DNA from: Arthrobotrys musiformis
Taxonomy: Eukaryota; Ascomycota; Orbiliomycetes; Orbiliales; Orbiliaceae
Direction: 5' to 3'
DNA: 64,000 nt
Assembly (NCBI GenBank): GCA_036971715.1
Contig: JAVHJL010000011.1
Coordinates: 1,116,001-1,180,000 of the forward strand
The position numbers and the translations under genes were made by a program. Positions within the stretch are counted from its first letter, which is position 1, and each line of letters starts with the position of its first letter. Positions 23,331 through 35,071 of the stretch are shown one piece after another. Below the pieces are notes generated by a model. That model was given only the letters and a program-made list of their open reading frames with translations. It had not been told where the DNA came from and did not search any database.

Positions 23331-26300
23331 CTACGCGCAAGTAGCATCCGTCCTGGGACAATTCACAGTATTGGGAAACCTAGCACAAAGCGCATCGCAA
23401 AGCGCTATTTTGGCGCTCTTGAACCCGGCCGGGGTGGGATGTGCGGTCCTCACCAGGCCCACCGCGTACCTGACTAAATCATCATACATGGTACGTTTAT
23501 TAAACGTCGGGTTCGCATCCGCGATGTCGTCTATGATATCCTGCACCGCATTCGGGGAGCCGAAGAGGCTGTTTACCGAGCGAAGGAGTTGTTCTTCGTC
23601 GACCCAGTCCGGAACGTCGATTTCTGATGCGACTTCCGTGTCGCGTTTGTAGTTCTCGATTGCGGCGGTGAGGGTGTAATTTGCGTCTTCTGGGGAGGAG
23701 GTGTCTCTGGCTTTGAGGGGGTTGAGGAGGGAGATTAGAGATGGGAGGTAGAAGTTTGATTTCGTGAAGAAGTATGCGGGTTCCGATACGCCTCCTTCGC
23801 AGAAGCGGTGACCGTCGTAATGGGAGTCGACGTCGACGTAGACTAGTCTGTTCGCATACTGTGCTCCCATCATGTTTACATCGTGAATAGCGTTTATAAT
23901 GGCGGTGTTAAGGTAGGATAGTAAATCTGCCCAGTATTTTCTTTCCGTTTCCACCATTTTTGCGGGATTGCTGTCGGGGTTTTGGTCAACTTGCCCCGGG
24001 ACGGCTTTGTATTTGAAGTTTATCTCGCCGCAGTTGGTAGTCGTCCCATCCGCTGGTTTGACCCGGAATAATTCGATGTAATTAGTGACAAAGATCGTAA
24101 AGTGCGGTTTCCTGCCGAGCAGATTATTCGAAACGCCGTTGTTGTAGTAGGCATTTATGAGCGAGATGTAAGTTTGTCGAAGCAATCTACGAATCTCGCC
24201 GTACGGCAGGAGCGCCTTTGCGGCTTCCGTTCTGTAATATTGGCATTTTTTGTTGTTTTTTGGGCGGAAGCCGAAGACGCAGGCGTCTGCCATGTCTGCG
24301 AAGTTTATGTCGTTGCCGCCGATGGAGAGGGTTATGAAGTCCTCGTCTCCTCTTAAGTATCTTAGTTGTTCTGTCATTGTTACCGGATCGCCTTGGCTTA
24401 ATGGTGGGGCGGCGTTACGTGCGCCGGTACAGCTGTTCATCCAGAAGGTTCCCGACCTGGTGACGTCCCTTGATGCCGGGGAGGGGGAGTTGAAGAGTTG
24501 GTAGGCGTAGTTTTGGTTGTATATCATGCAGTCTTTGAGTTGGCCGTCCAGACGGGATTTGTAGATGTATTCTTTGGTGTATTTCCCCGCTCCGGGGCCG
24601 GCGGAGTAGGAGTCTCCGAATGCGCCCCAGATACTGATTCTGTCGACGGCGTTGGCGGCGGCTTGGGTGTATACCCATTCGCTACCCGCTGATCGTTTCT
24701 TACCCAGTGCTGCGGAGCCAGGTTGGGCGAGGGGCAGCCAGGCGGCGATGGAGGTTGTGTAGCCGTTTTGGTTGTCTGGTTGGATCGCGGCGACGAGGTT
24801 GGAGCCTGTTGGGGAGACTACCTCTTGCGAACCCTTTGTTGCGATGCCGTAGAGGTAGATTTTCTCCGAGAAGGCGGTTTGGATTAGTCTGCTCTGACAG
24901 TTTTCGAGGGGTACGCAGGCTTGATCGTAGCTTTGGAACCAGCTGTAGAAGCCGATTCCGTAGGCGTATATATCCGAAGAATCGAGGATGCGGAGAGCCC
25001 AGGATACGGCGCAGGTGGTTATATTTGTTTCTAAGGTGAGGCATTCTACGAATGTTGGGTCTTCGGTGAATTGGGAGTTTGTGCCGTCGATGATGGTCCA
25101 GGGGAGGGGGGCGAGCGGTAAGGGTTGGTAGTAGGGGCTTTCGGTTTGGATTAGGCCCATGAAGACGTTGGAGGCGCCGGCGAGTTGGTATTGGTAGAGG
25201 GTTGAGTGTTCTGATGCTGTGCCCCAGAGCCAGGTTGGGGCTGTGGATTCGATTAGGACCCCGCGGGCGACGTAGATATCGATTTGGGTTTGCTCTGGGA
25301 TGTCGACGTCGTGGTCTGCTACCCACGCCCAGACGTTCTTTTCTTGTCAGTTTGGTTTGTTATTATGGTGGGTGGTGTGAGGCTTACTTCTAGATAAGCA
25401 GACGACTGTTTCGTTAAGTGAAGTAGCATACTCGCCGCCATGCAATCCATATTCATCGATCCCGTCAATTTGGGACAATCGCTCGCCTGAAGCCCCGTCC
25501 CCGCCGCTCCTCCGACCCTAATATGAGAATCCCACATAGCAGCAGAACCCTGACTACTCTGCTTCACATTCCACTCCATAATAATCGCCCCGGCAGTCGC
25601 ACCAGAGGTAGTAAATATCATATCCTGGATCTCAATCACTCCCGCATCGCCCGCATTCCCAACTTTAACCACAACCTTCGGATTCTCCGCGTCCGCGAAG
25701 TATGATCCGGTACCCATTATCTGCGACCAGGATTCCCCCACTATCCTAGCGCCGACGGGTACGTTGATCGTGCTGGTGACTTTGTAGATTCCGGCGGGGA
25801 AGAAGACGATTTTACCGCTTTGTAGGGCGGAGTTTATGGCGGCTGTATCATCCGCCTGACCGTTCCCCTGGGCGCCGGCAGATTTGACGTTGAGGAAGGA
25901 AGAGGAGGAAAGTGTTTCATACTGCGGCTTCGAACGCACGAAAAATGCGCCGGAGGAGTCGAGGAGACCGGAGGGTTTTGAGGGGATATACTTTGGCACC
26001 CCCGTGAACGTAGTACCCTTCGAATCATAGGAATCGTAAAGACGACCGGTCATCCAGCTATTCCTCCATCAATACATTTTCTATGCAAAGGGATTGGATG
26101 TATATAATACCTAGCAATAACCCTATCCCCCCCGGCCAAAATCGTCGGTCCACCGGGTTTGCCAACGACGATATCGCAACTGATAATTTGCACATTATCA
26201 AGATTTATATTGGTCCTGCCGGAGGTTAATATCGCGATAGGAACGCTGGCGAAGGATGAATCGAGGACGGTGATGGAGCCGATTGGTTGGCCGTTCGCGC

Positions 26301-27571
26301 TGCCGTCGCCGGTGACATCGATGCCCACCCAGCAGGAGTAGATGTGGATGTTTCTCCAGGTCCAGGTCCAGTCCCAGATCATCTGGATCGCGGTGATACA
26401 TGATGTGAAGTGCAGGTCTCGCGCGGTGAATCTGTGATAGTGGTTAGGAGGGGTTTGAAAAGTGTGTTGGGGATGTTGGATTTTTTATGGCTGCTGGGGA
26501 AAAATGCAACGTTGGCAACGAATTTGGGGACTTAAACTTACTGTTGGGCTCCACAGCGCATGCCGAATTGGCCGCCGTAGAAGGTCAAGTCGCCTTTGGT
26601 TTTAGTGTTAGTAAGAGTATATAAATTATACCATCGGGATCACGAGAGAAAAAGAAGGGATATCGTACCAATAAACCCCCCGCTCCCATTCTCCATAAAT
26701 ATCCCCGTCTGATTATTCCCCGGCGCGGTCGACATGATAAAATGTATATTTTGCAAACTCGTCGCCTACTTCTCGTTAACCATATGATCCGTGCACCACT
26801 CCATCAACTAAGATTAATAAAAACCCACCTGCGCAACCTGCCAATGCAAAGCAGTAGGCGTCCAAACACTATCCCCATCCCTAATCAACCCCGGCATATC
26901 CGTAATATCCAAAATCAAGTTCCTAATCTGTCTAAAGAAATTACTCTGGTTGATATACCACTGCGCTCCGTTGCCACCGGGTATGTAGAAGTCGCTGTCG
27001 ATTAATGCTATTCCTTTGAACCCCGCGGTAGCTTTGAGGATAGGACGGCTGTTTGGCTGGTTTTATCTTTTGTTAGTTACGTTCTGTTAGGGAGGAGGAG
27101 GGGGGGCTTACGTTTCCGATGAATTGGGTATAGTAGTGCTGAAAGATCGGTTTTGAGATTTTGTAGGTTCCGCTGGGGAAGTATACTACAGCACCGAGGA
27201 CGGATGAGGATCCGCAGTCGCCTTCGCAGCGGCCGCCGGCTGAGGCGGCGGCGTTGATGGCGTCTGTGTCGTCTGTTACTCCGTCGCCTGTATCCAAATC
27301 ATTAATATTATATATGTATTTTTAAAGAATGGGGGGACGAACCGACTGCGCCGTAGTCTTTTACGTTACGGAAGATGGGATAGCCTGCTGGGGCGTATGG
27401 ACTTGAACCGTGCGTCATCTGCGTGAGCCAGAAGTTATCTGGTGCGGCGCGGGGTTCGAGGACCGCGTTTGTGACCTCGACGGCGACATCGTTGACGGGG
27501 ATGGCATTTGCTATGCTTAGAAGAAATAGTAATATAGTGTATATGGAGAGTAATGAAAATGAGGGAGGCAT
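23331..27571 (-). CDS. Secreted GH55 beta-1,3-glucanase fused to an SGNH hydrolase
   Basis: Eight exons in consistent phase: 27343-27571, 27112-27287, 26829-27056, 26669-26765, 26542-26593, 26111-26431, 25388-26057 and 23331-25337, total 1259 residues. A signal peptide (MPPSFSLLSIYTILLFLLSI) leads into twin right-handed beta-helices of GH55, each starting with a pectate-lyase-like repeat: VKDYGAVGDGVTDDTDAINA and VKSAGAQGNGQADDTAAINS. A Glu near residue 529 in AGAIIMEWN sits where the GH55 catalytic acid is expected. The last exon then runs without a break from the GH55 end into an SGNH/GDSL esterase: GDSYSAG (Ser about 834), SCTGA, SIGGNDINF (Asn about 933) and YDGHRFCE (His about 1101). A dibasic KKR lies at about 804-806, between the domains and just before WGAFGDSYSAG, a possible Kex2 site. 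GH55 enzymes act on beta-1,3-glucan; the SGNH substrate is unknown. Confidence 0.9.
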
Positions 27572-29229
27572 TGCGGCAATAGGTGACCTGTTCTCAAGTT
27601 TTGAACTTGAGAAACGTGGAAGTGGCCTTTGTGGAATATACGGTGAGGATTTTTTGATACCAGTGGCATCCACTGGGTTAAAATAGTTCTTCTAGATCAT
27701 GATTATAATACTATTGCGTCCTTCACCTAGATGCCATACGATACGATACCTCCCGGAACCCCTCACGGTGAGTAGATCGAGCCATGACCACCGCAACCAC
27801 CAACCACGGACACCCCAGCCAACAGGACCCCACGGAACCCCGTTCGGACGTATGTATATCGACTGAATCGATATATGTGTAACACGACGCCCCCAGACCC
27901 AGCCTAGTCCAATCCATGTATGTGGCTGCGTCAAAAACAAAATCGCTTCGATTACGAGCTGCAGTGAGTATTCTGCAGGGGAATTATGTTGCAGGATTAG
28001 ATCCACGTTCTTTCGGAAAGAAAGTCCTAATGGCGCTGGTTATGATTTGACAGGGTTGTGATTCACAGGATTGTATCGGTTGTAACTCGAGCGAACTGCC
28101 TGCGTATGCGCCGCACCAATCATTTCGTAGTATTCGCAATTCCGATAACGAATTATATCTAACAGAAAAATTTTAAAAGGGTAGGCTTCAGCTGCAGGGA
28201 GTAATCACCATCTTCGCCCTCTGCGAAGCCATCTGCGGTGGGGATCTTCGAGTTATATACCTTAGCCTCATTACGAAATATGAAAAGTGAGGATAAAAAA
28301 TGCGTATGTAATGAATTTTGTTGAGTAAACACCGGCTGACCAGGATTCCCCGGTTTTTGAAAGCTGGCGTCGAGGTCGGCGGTGCCGCATGCGCATCCGA
28401 CGCCGAGGAAAAGGCTTATTTTGGCTATTATAGGGCGGTGCGTTTCGTCACACAAAGAGCCTTTCGATTGACGAGATTAATCCCTGTTTTTTGCCATTTT
28501 CTTCAGAAACTAGTATGGAAAAAAGAAAGAAAGGCAGTGTAAACTGCTGAACCCCGTCCGGATGATTGGTTTTCAGACGGACAGGGGGTGGTGGAGTGAT
28601 TACTTATCAGCTCGAAAGTCGACGTCGCTTCGAGTGCATATTATAATTTTTTTAATATCGGAGCCTGTCGCGCATAGTGGAGACACCAATTTTTTTTCAA
28701 TATCAATGAAGAGAAAGGGATCATAGCATTGCAGATAGGGTAAGTAACTTTCATCCGGACCAATTATTTTATTCGCAAAGATCCTTTGGCATGTGATTCG
28801 GCGTCAGTGCTTTGCGAGAGTAGCTGGAGGATAGTCGCACGGACTCGCGGATTCATATAATATTTTGTCAATTTGAATACGTAGGGTTATAGCTGGTTGG
28901 GATATTGGGATATCCTGTGGGGGTATACGTATACCGCGATGGTCAATTAATTTGCTGTTTACGTTGAGGATGCGATTTTCGTTCGTAATCGATAGGATAT
29001 CCTGTATTCTGGCTGTTTCGGAGTATGCGAGATGAAGGGGAAGCCTAGGATTTCAATCCGGCTCCGCGGTTGATGACCTGCGTGGGTTAGTGATTTTCTC
29101 TGATATGTATATAAATTCCTGTGATAGCTTGGAAGATTCAATTGTCTTCGCATCAGTCGCCACTAGTAGCACTAATCACATATCTCCCAAGGAATATACC
29201 CTACGTTACTTCTTACACCCTCCACAATC
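27572..29229. other. Intergenic: divergent promoter of the two secreted-protein genes
   Basis: 1.66 kb between two outward-facing starts. A perfect 14-nt palindrome, GGTATACGTATACC, lies near 28922-28935. A minus-strand ORF at about 28159-28455 has no recognisable product. No other structure is evident. Confidence 0.5.
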
Positions 29230-30201
29230 ATGGTTTCCTTCTCCAAGTTCTTTCCTCTCCTCGCAATCCCTTCTCTTCTCTCTGCACACCCAACCTCTCA
29301 AACCCCAGGTTCTCACGGCCTCCTCCCAAAAGCCCTCGCAGCCCGCTGGGATGGCGACATAGACCACATCTCCTATGGTGACGGCTGGTGCGTCTCCTTC
29401 TCCCGAATCCCAGTCTACTCCCGCATTCTCTGGCGTCTCGCCCAAAACGTCATCACCGACTTCGAAAACTCCGGCCTCTGGTACGGCCGCGCCGTCGGCG
29501 GGAAATGGACCGTAGAGATAAAACGCGCGGTAGTCAACAACGGCTACTCCGATTCCTCGTACCTCTGGTCCGCGTGGAGTAGACTCAAAGACGGGACGTT
29601 CGTGCATAATGGTGCTACGTACTATGTCGGTGAGCACTCCATGGCTAGTATTGGACAATACGGCGGCGACGGGGAGGAGGCGAATAGGATTGAGGTTTGG
29701 ATTACTACGGTTACGAATTGGGGGCCGGAGTTTTATCAGGTGCTTAAGAGGGGAGAAGAGGAGGGGGTTGAGTATCCGGCTATCAAGATTGATGAGGAGT
29801 ACTTGGAGAAACATGTTTGGAAGGGACCTGATCCGGCCTACTTGGAGTTTTTGAACGCAACTGGCGTTTCAACAGATCTAAAGCCACATACTCGGGCAAA
29901 GCAGATAAAGACTGAACCCAAAGATGGTAAAGATACAAAAAGGGATCTATCAAAGAGAGCGAAGTACTGGGACTCATGCTCAGGGGATGACGATAATATG
30001 GAGTATTATAATAGACAGGTTGATACATCCGTGCAGGATTGTATGTGGACGGACACGAATAATCCGTATTGGTCGGCGGAGAAGGCGAGCTTTCCTAACC
30101 TGTGGAGTACATTTCCGTGTGCTACGAATAAGGATCTGTGCTGTCGCGGAGTGTGCACGAAGGATGGCAGTGCTTGCTGTCCGTATGGGATTATCTGTTA
30201 G
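29230..30201 (+). CDS. Secreted cysteine-rich protein of unknown function
   Basis: Intronless, 323 residues, family not recognised. The N-terminus MVSFSKFFPLLAIPSLLSAH is a clear signal peptide. The middle (about residues 35-205) is aromatic and acidic with few cysteines, for example GDGWCVSFSRIPVYSRILWR and SSYLWSAWSRLKDGTFVHNG. A lysine-rich linker follows, with two dibasic sites, TKR and SKR, at about 235-243. After SKR comes an 80-residue C-terminal piece with nine cysteines, ending DLCCRGVCTKDGSACCPYGI then IC, which recalls granulin or knottin-like spacing. If Kex2 cleaves at the dibasic pair, a small cysteine-rich peptide would be released. It is divergent from the GH55-SGNH gene. Effector, antimicrobial or wall roles are all guesses. 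Confidence 0.8.
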   Translation: MVSFSKFFPLLAIPSLLSAHPTSQTPGSHGLLPKALAARWDGDIDHISYGDGWCVSFSRIPVYSRILWRLAQNVITDFENSGLWYGRAVGGKWTVEIKRAVVNNGYSDSSYLWSAWSRLKDGTFVHNGATYYVGEHSMASIGQYGGDGEEANRIEVWITTVTNWGPEFYQVLKRGEEEGVEYPAIKIDEEYLEKHVWKGPDPAYLEFLNATGVSTDLKPHTRAKQIKTEPKDGKDTKRDLSKRAKYWDSCSGDDDNMEYYNRQVDTSVQDCMWTDTNNPYWSAEKASFPNLWSTFPCATNKDLCCRGVCTKDGSACCPYGIIC

Positions 30202-30231
30202 TTACTTAGTACTTAAGTACTTTATGTACAA

Positions 30232-30325
30232 CAAGGAGCAGCAGCAGAAGCGGCAGTAGTAGTAGTCGTCGCAGTAGTAGCTAGTAGCAGTCGTAGTAGC
30301 ACAGTAGTAGTAGTAGTAGCAGTAA
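30232..30325 (+). repeat. Trinucleotide-rich tract (GCA/GTA units)
   Basis: Imperfect run of AGC, AGT and GTAGTAGTA units just after the stop of the secreted-protein gene, probably in its 3' UTR. Confidence 0.75.
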
Positions 30326-31101
30326 TGAAATTAGCTATAGCCAGCTCATCTAGGTACTTAACGGCCAGTCATAGCACGATTAGGGAGTAGGCAGAACAAA
30401 CAAAAAACCCTGCAGGCCGGAGTTTTTTTATCCGTTCCTAGATTTGGTGCCCCAGGGTCTGGATTCGAGACAAGATTTGGTGGGTTTTCCCAATTTTTGG
30501 CCTCGAGACTACTCTGACATTTAAGCTGTCTCGAATCTTTTGAACTTTTTTGAATTTGAATGTATTTGTTGAGGCTGTTGGATTTTGGCAATGTTTCCAG
30601 AAGAGGTTAGAAGTTCGATGTCAAACGGCTTTTTTGACGATCAAACATCGAATTGCTCAACACAGCAACACATAATACTGTAACTCTGCATCCTGGCTCG
30701 ACGGATGGCCTGAGCTTCTCCAGCTACGCAATATAATAACTTCGAAACATCGAAACATCAAGACCAAGTGGAGGTCCCGGAATGCATGTGTATCTCGAGC
30801 CGGATAGATTCAAGAGCCCTGGGATATAATTAGGGATACTAGGCAGCATTGCGCATGTTTGCTACGCAATCCGCGGCCTGATTGCACCGTAATTTGGTTG
30901 GCATGTCAGGCCATAACAACATATAAACCGTGGCATCTCATTGCATCTTCTTGTATCATCCTCCCCCACGCGCCACTTCAACTCCCACTGCACTTCACCA
31001 CCATCACCACTTCACTTCACTCGACACCACTTCACTCACCTCACCACCACCGGTACCTCTCCTTAGATCTGATTGTCTCCAGTGTTCACATACCTGCAGC
31101 A
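30326..31101. other. Intergenic, upstream of the UBX gene
   Basis: No gene seen. The last 150 bases are C/A/T-rich with repeated CACTTCA/CACCAC units and most likely form the 5' UTR of the UBX gene. Confidence 0.5.
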
Positions 31102-32856
31102 ATGTCCGACTCGATCTTCTTCTCCGGTCGAATCGAAGAGGCGATTCAAGCCACCGTCGCCAACCAGAAGCCCTTGGCTTGCTTCGTTACCGATGAGAGC
31201 GACGACAGCAACCTCTGGGAGAACGACTATCTTTCACACGACGCCGTATGCTCACCCCATACCAATCTTATAGGATATGCTATGTATATATCTATATTAT
31301 ACTAATACCGAATGGCTTCTAGGTATCAACATCCCTCAGAACCTCAGCCATCACCGTCAGATTACTCAAAGACTCGACCGAAGCAAATTACCTAAATGCC
31401 TTCTGCTCCATAACAACATATCCAACCCTCCTGATCATAAAGTACGAACCCCTACCTTCCACGTATACCACAATTGTTTCAACCAGTCAGGGATATCTAA
31501 TCCTTTTCTTATTGTGTAACCTTTTAGGAATGGAGGAGCAGGTGTCGACGGTCTTACTGTTATTGTCAACCCGATCTCGAAGGACGAATTTATCGCCAAA
31601 ATATCCTCGACGTTCGGTAACCTCGCTGCACCTGCCAATCTTCTAGATGGCGTAAACAGCAGTCCCAGTTTCCCTAATCCCGCTCCTACGTCTACTACCC
31701 AAACTACCACTACCACATCGCCACCTCATGAACCTACACCTACACCTTCAACATCAGCAGATACCCTCCCAGCAAACACCCAATTCCCACCAGAATCCGA
31801 TACCGGCCGCCGTCTAGCCTCGATCCAAGCTCAACACCGCGAACGAATCGCCCGCCTAAAAGCCCAGCGCGAAGCCGCAGAACTCGAAGCGCAGAAGAAA
31901 CGAGAACTAGCTCGTCGCGAGGACACACAAGCCATGGCTTCCGCCGCCGAAGCTCAGAAATCACGGAGTAACAAGCAATACGCCGATGAACAGAAAAAGA
32001 AGAAGATCGAAGCTGAGAAGGAGAGGAGGAGGGTTTTGGATCAGATTAAGGCGGATAGAGAGGAGATGAAGATTAGAGAGGCGAATCGGAAGGCTATTGC
32101 TGCTGAAGCTGAGGCGCCGGCTCAGAGTATTATTTCTGAGGGCAAGGGGAAGGAGGTCCCGAGAGATGGACAGTGTAATCTGGCTTTTAGATTATTCGAT
32201 GGAAGTCGGATATCGTATAGATTCCCCGCCGATGCGACAATAGAGGGGGATGTAAGGCCCTGGTTGGACAGCGTAAGCATTTACAACCCCGCCGTAAATT
32301 TTAAACTGATACTAACGAAAATAAACAGAACCGCACAGACAGCAACCAACCCTACAAACTCGTCGTCCAATCCTCCAGCATGTCCTCCAAAACTATCGAC
32401 GGCACCTCCTCCCTCTCTGACCTTGGTCTCTACCCTTCCGCCATCTTAATCCTGAAACCCATCGCATCATCAAAAGTCTCCACAGCGTTCGCACCAGCCA
32501 GACGAACCGGTGCAAACAACAACCAACAAAACTTCATCGTTTCGTTCTTCCTCAGCATCTGGCTTATGGTTCTGACATTCCTCGGACTGCACGATCCATC
32601 GGCCAGCGTCGTCGTCGGTGAAAAGAAAGACAGCAAAAAGAAGAAAGAGAAAAGCGGAAACAGCGCGGGGAGTGAAGATGAAGATATCGCCACTGCCAGT
32701 TCGGCGTCAGTTAGCACACCCGTCGTATCTAGGGATGTAGCAAAGAAGAGGATAAGGACACTACACGACGGAGATGGCGATAAGAGGAGTGCGTATTATA
32801 ACGGGAATCAACTCGACTTTGAACCGAAGAAGAAGAAGGAAGGCGAGGAAGAATAA
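31102..32856 (+). CDS. UBX-domain protein, UBXN4/Ubx7-like (Cdc48 adaptor)
   Basis: Predicted adaptor of the AAA ATPase Cdc48/p97, probably at the ER membrane. Exons 31102-31245, 31323-31441, 31528-32272 and 32329-32856 give 511 residues. The N-terminal thioredoxin-like (UAS) segment is MSDSIFFSGRIEEAIQATVA with KPLACFVTDES. The middle is serine/threonine/proline-rich, then a long charged coiled coil (about 200-310). The UBX domain follows, CNLAFRLFDGSRISYRFPAD, with the FP dipeptide used to bind p97. After UBX a hydrophobic hairpin (FIVSFFLSIWLMVLTFLGL, near 425) and a basic tail match the UBXN4/erasin layout. The UBX domain is split by the third intron. Confidence 0.87.
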
Positions 32857-33279
32857 TCTCTCTCTCTTTTTCACAAGTATATATAGTTTATGAAGGATGG
32901 CATTGGACTTCTTTTGGTGTTTTTTTGATTGCATTGGGAAAAATTGGGCTTCTTTTTTCGTTGGCTTTCTTTTTTGTGGGGGTTATTAGTGGTGTATTCT
33001 AGCTATTTGTCTTTCTTTCGTCCGTTTTGGATGGACTATGAAGTTCTTTATATGCATTCTGTGAAGCGGTTTACTTATTGTATAGATGCATCTTCCCTGC
33101 GATACGGGTGTAGATATAATAGTGGTCCGCATGGTGTCGAGTCGGGTCGTGCTGGCCCCTGCACCTGCGGCTCAAATTAGAGTTGTCGCATAACCCTTCG
33201 TCGCCTAAAAAAAAATTTAAAACTTCCAAACTTCTTCAACTTCTTCACCTCACCCTTCACCACATATACCAAACGCACA
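32857..33279. other. Intergenic between UBX and NOP6-like genes
   Basis: About 420 bp holding the UBX 3' UTR and the promoter of the next gene on the same strand. No further features seen. Confidence 0.5.
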
Positions 33280-34282
33280 ATGGCACAACCCCGCCGCCCC
33301 CGCACCCGCGCGCCCAGGGTCCGCAAACGCGATCGAGAATTCAAAGATCTGCCTGAAACCGATGCCACGGATCAAAATGCACAAGAAGAAGACTTCTCGA
33401 TCGGTGGGAAGGATACGACGAACGAAGGACTTGCCAAATCGCTGAAACGGAAAAGAGACGATGCCACTACGGACGACACCCCAGACGATAAAAAGAACGA
33501 AGAAAAAAGGAACGGAGACAAGAAGACTGAAGACAAGAAAGACGGAGAAGTGAAGCAAGTCCACAACGAAGCCTACTCCAACCTTCTGAAAACCGCAAAA
33601 AACAAGAAGAGAAAAGAACGGCGGAAAAACGCCGCCGCGAAGGCGAGGGCCGAAGCTGGTGAAGGAGCTTCGGAAACCCCCAAAGACGGTGGAGACGGCG
33701 ATGTACCCGCTAAAACTCCAAATGATACAAAATCCGCAAGAAAAGATAGCAGATTCATCGTCTTCGTCGGTATGTTCCCCATCCCCTTCATCCAAGTCCA
33801 CAGTACTGATATATAAAAATCCAGGAAACCTCCCATACACAACAACCCAAACCACCCTCCTCTCCCACCTCTCCTCCGTAAAACCAACTTCAGTCCGCAT
33901 AGCAACCTACAAACCCGGCGAGAAACCCAAATCCCGCGGTTTCAAGCCCCCACAAACCAAAGATCCCATCTGCAAAGGCTACGCATTCGTAGAATTCTCC
34001 GACGCAGGCATGATGAAAAACTGCCTAAGTCTATTCCACCACTCCGACTTCGAAGGACGCAAGATAAACGTCGAACTCACCGCGGGCGGCGGCGGGAAAA
34101 GCACCGATCGCAAGGAACGTGTAAAAGCTAAAAACGAAAGTCTAAACACCGAACGAAAGAAACGGTACGAAGAAGATAAGAAGAAGAAGCTCGAAAGGGG
34201 GGAGAAGGTCGAGGAGGAGAAACCTGAGGAAGAGATTGAAGATGGTGTACATCCCAGTCGAAGGAAGAGGGTTAGAAGATGA
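33280..34282 (+). CDS. NOP6: NOP6-like nucleolar RRM protein
   Basis: RNA-binding protein expected to act in early small-subunit ribosome biogenesis. Two exons, 33280-33769 and 33825-34282, give 315 residues. The N-terminal 150 residues are a low-complexity charged tail (KKNEEKRNGDKKTEDKKDGE). A single RRM spans the intron: RNP2-like RFIVFVGNLPYTTTQTTLLS, then GFKPPQTKDPICKGYAFVEF (RNP1-like KGYAFVEF) and EGRKINVELTAGGGG. The C-terminus is lysine-rich, ending HPSRRKRVRR, a likely nuclear/nucleolar signal. The architecture matches yeast NOP6, but other single-RRM nucleolar proteins look similar. Confidence 0.78.
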
Positions 34283-35071
34283 TAACTACGGCGAGCTCGG
34301 GAGGGTTATATTATATAATTGTACGATATGAACGGGGGTGGTATATATATATACCGGTATATAGGTACCTGGCGTATAGGCTTTGTTTCCGCGATGCATG
34401 CGCATTGATAAAAAGTTTCTTCTGCTCAAAATCCACATGCGAATGGAATGCATTTCATATGATCAAGACCGATTCACCGTGCACGGCGTACATCGACGAA
34501 GCCAATATTCCTTTTATATCGATACAGTCTCATATTACACACTCGCAAACATACAGCCAACGGTGAGCAATTTAACAAATCAAAAGGATAAAAAGAATAT
34601 ATAGTATAAGCTCTGCAAACCTCAAAAGGGAAGTATAGTAGTATAATAGCACACTAATCATGTCGGGGGAGGAAAAAAAAGTGAGAAAGAATAAAACAGA
34701 GGAAAAGAAGAGGCATGATGACCATGGTATGTATTCACAACTCTCTTTCTTTAGTTTTTCATCAAGATATATAAGCCGACATTAGAGAAACGGAAAAGGA
34801 AAAAACGAGTAGGGAAAAAAATACGTAAAATAACAGGTTCCAGTTACTACAGTGGCATCAAAAAAAGAAAAAAGAAAAAGGGCAGAGGTACTAAACAAGG
34901 GAGAAAGAAGAAGAAAAAAGCTTCAATTCATGGATGGTTTAGAACATGGGATATGACTGTCAAGAGAAAACGGAGAACGCCTGCACAAAGTTCGTATGGA
35001 TAATGGATCGATAGAGGAAAAAAGCGCAAGAGATTCGTACGCCGATGTGGATTTAATTCGGTAAATTTCGT
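34283..35071. other. Intergenic between convergent genes
   Basis: About 0.8 kb, A-rich on the plus strand with many AGAAA/AAAAG stretches at 34660-34920. Probably 3' UTRs of NOP6 and Rac. No gene seen. Confidence 0.55.

Noticed and set aside
24102..25039. Plus-strand ORFs opposite the SGNH and GH55 exons
   Set aside because: Antisense shadows of a well-supported minus-strand coding exon.
28159..28455. Minus-strand ORF of 98 codons that could be a small secreted protein
   Set aside because: No convincing signal peptide, uncertain splicing and no family features; not enough to call a gene.
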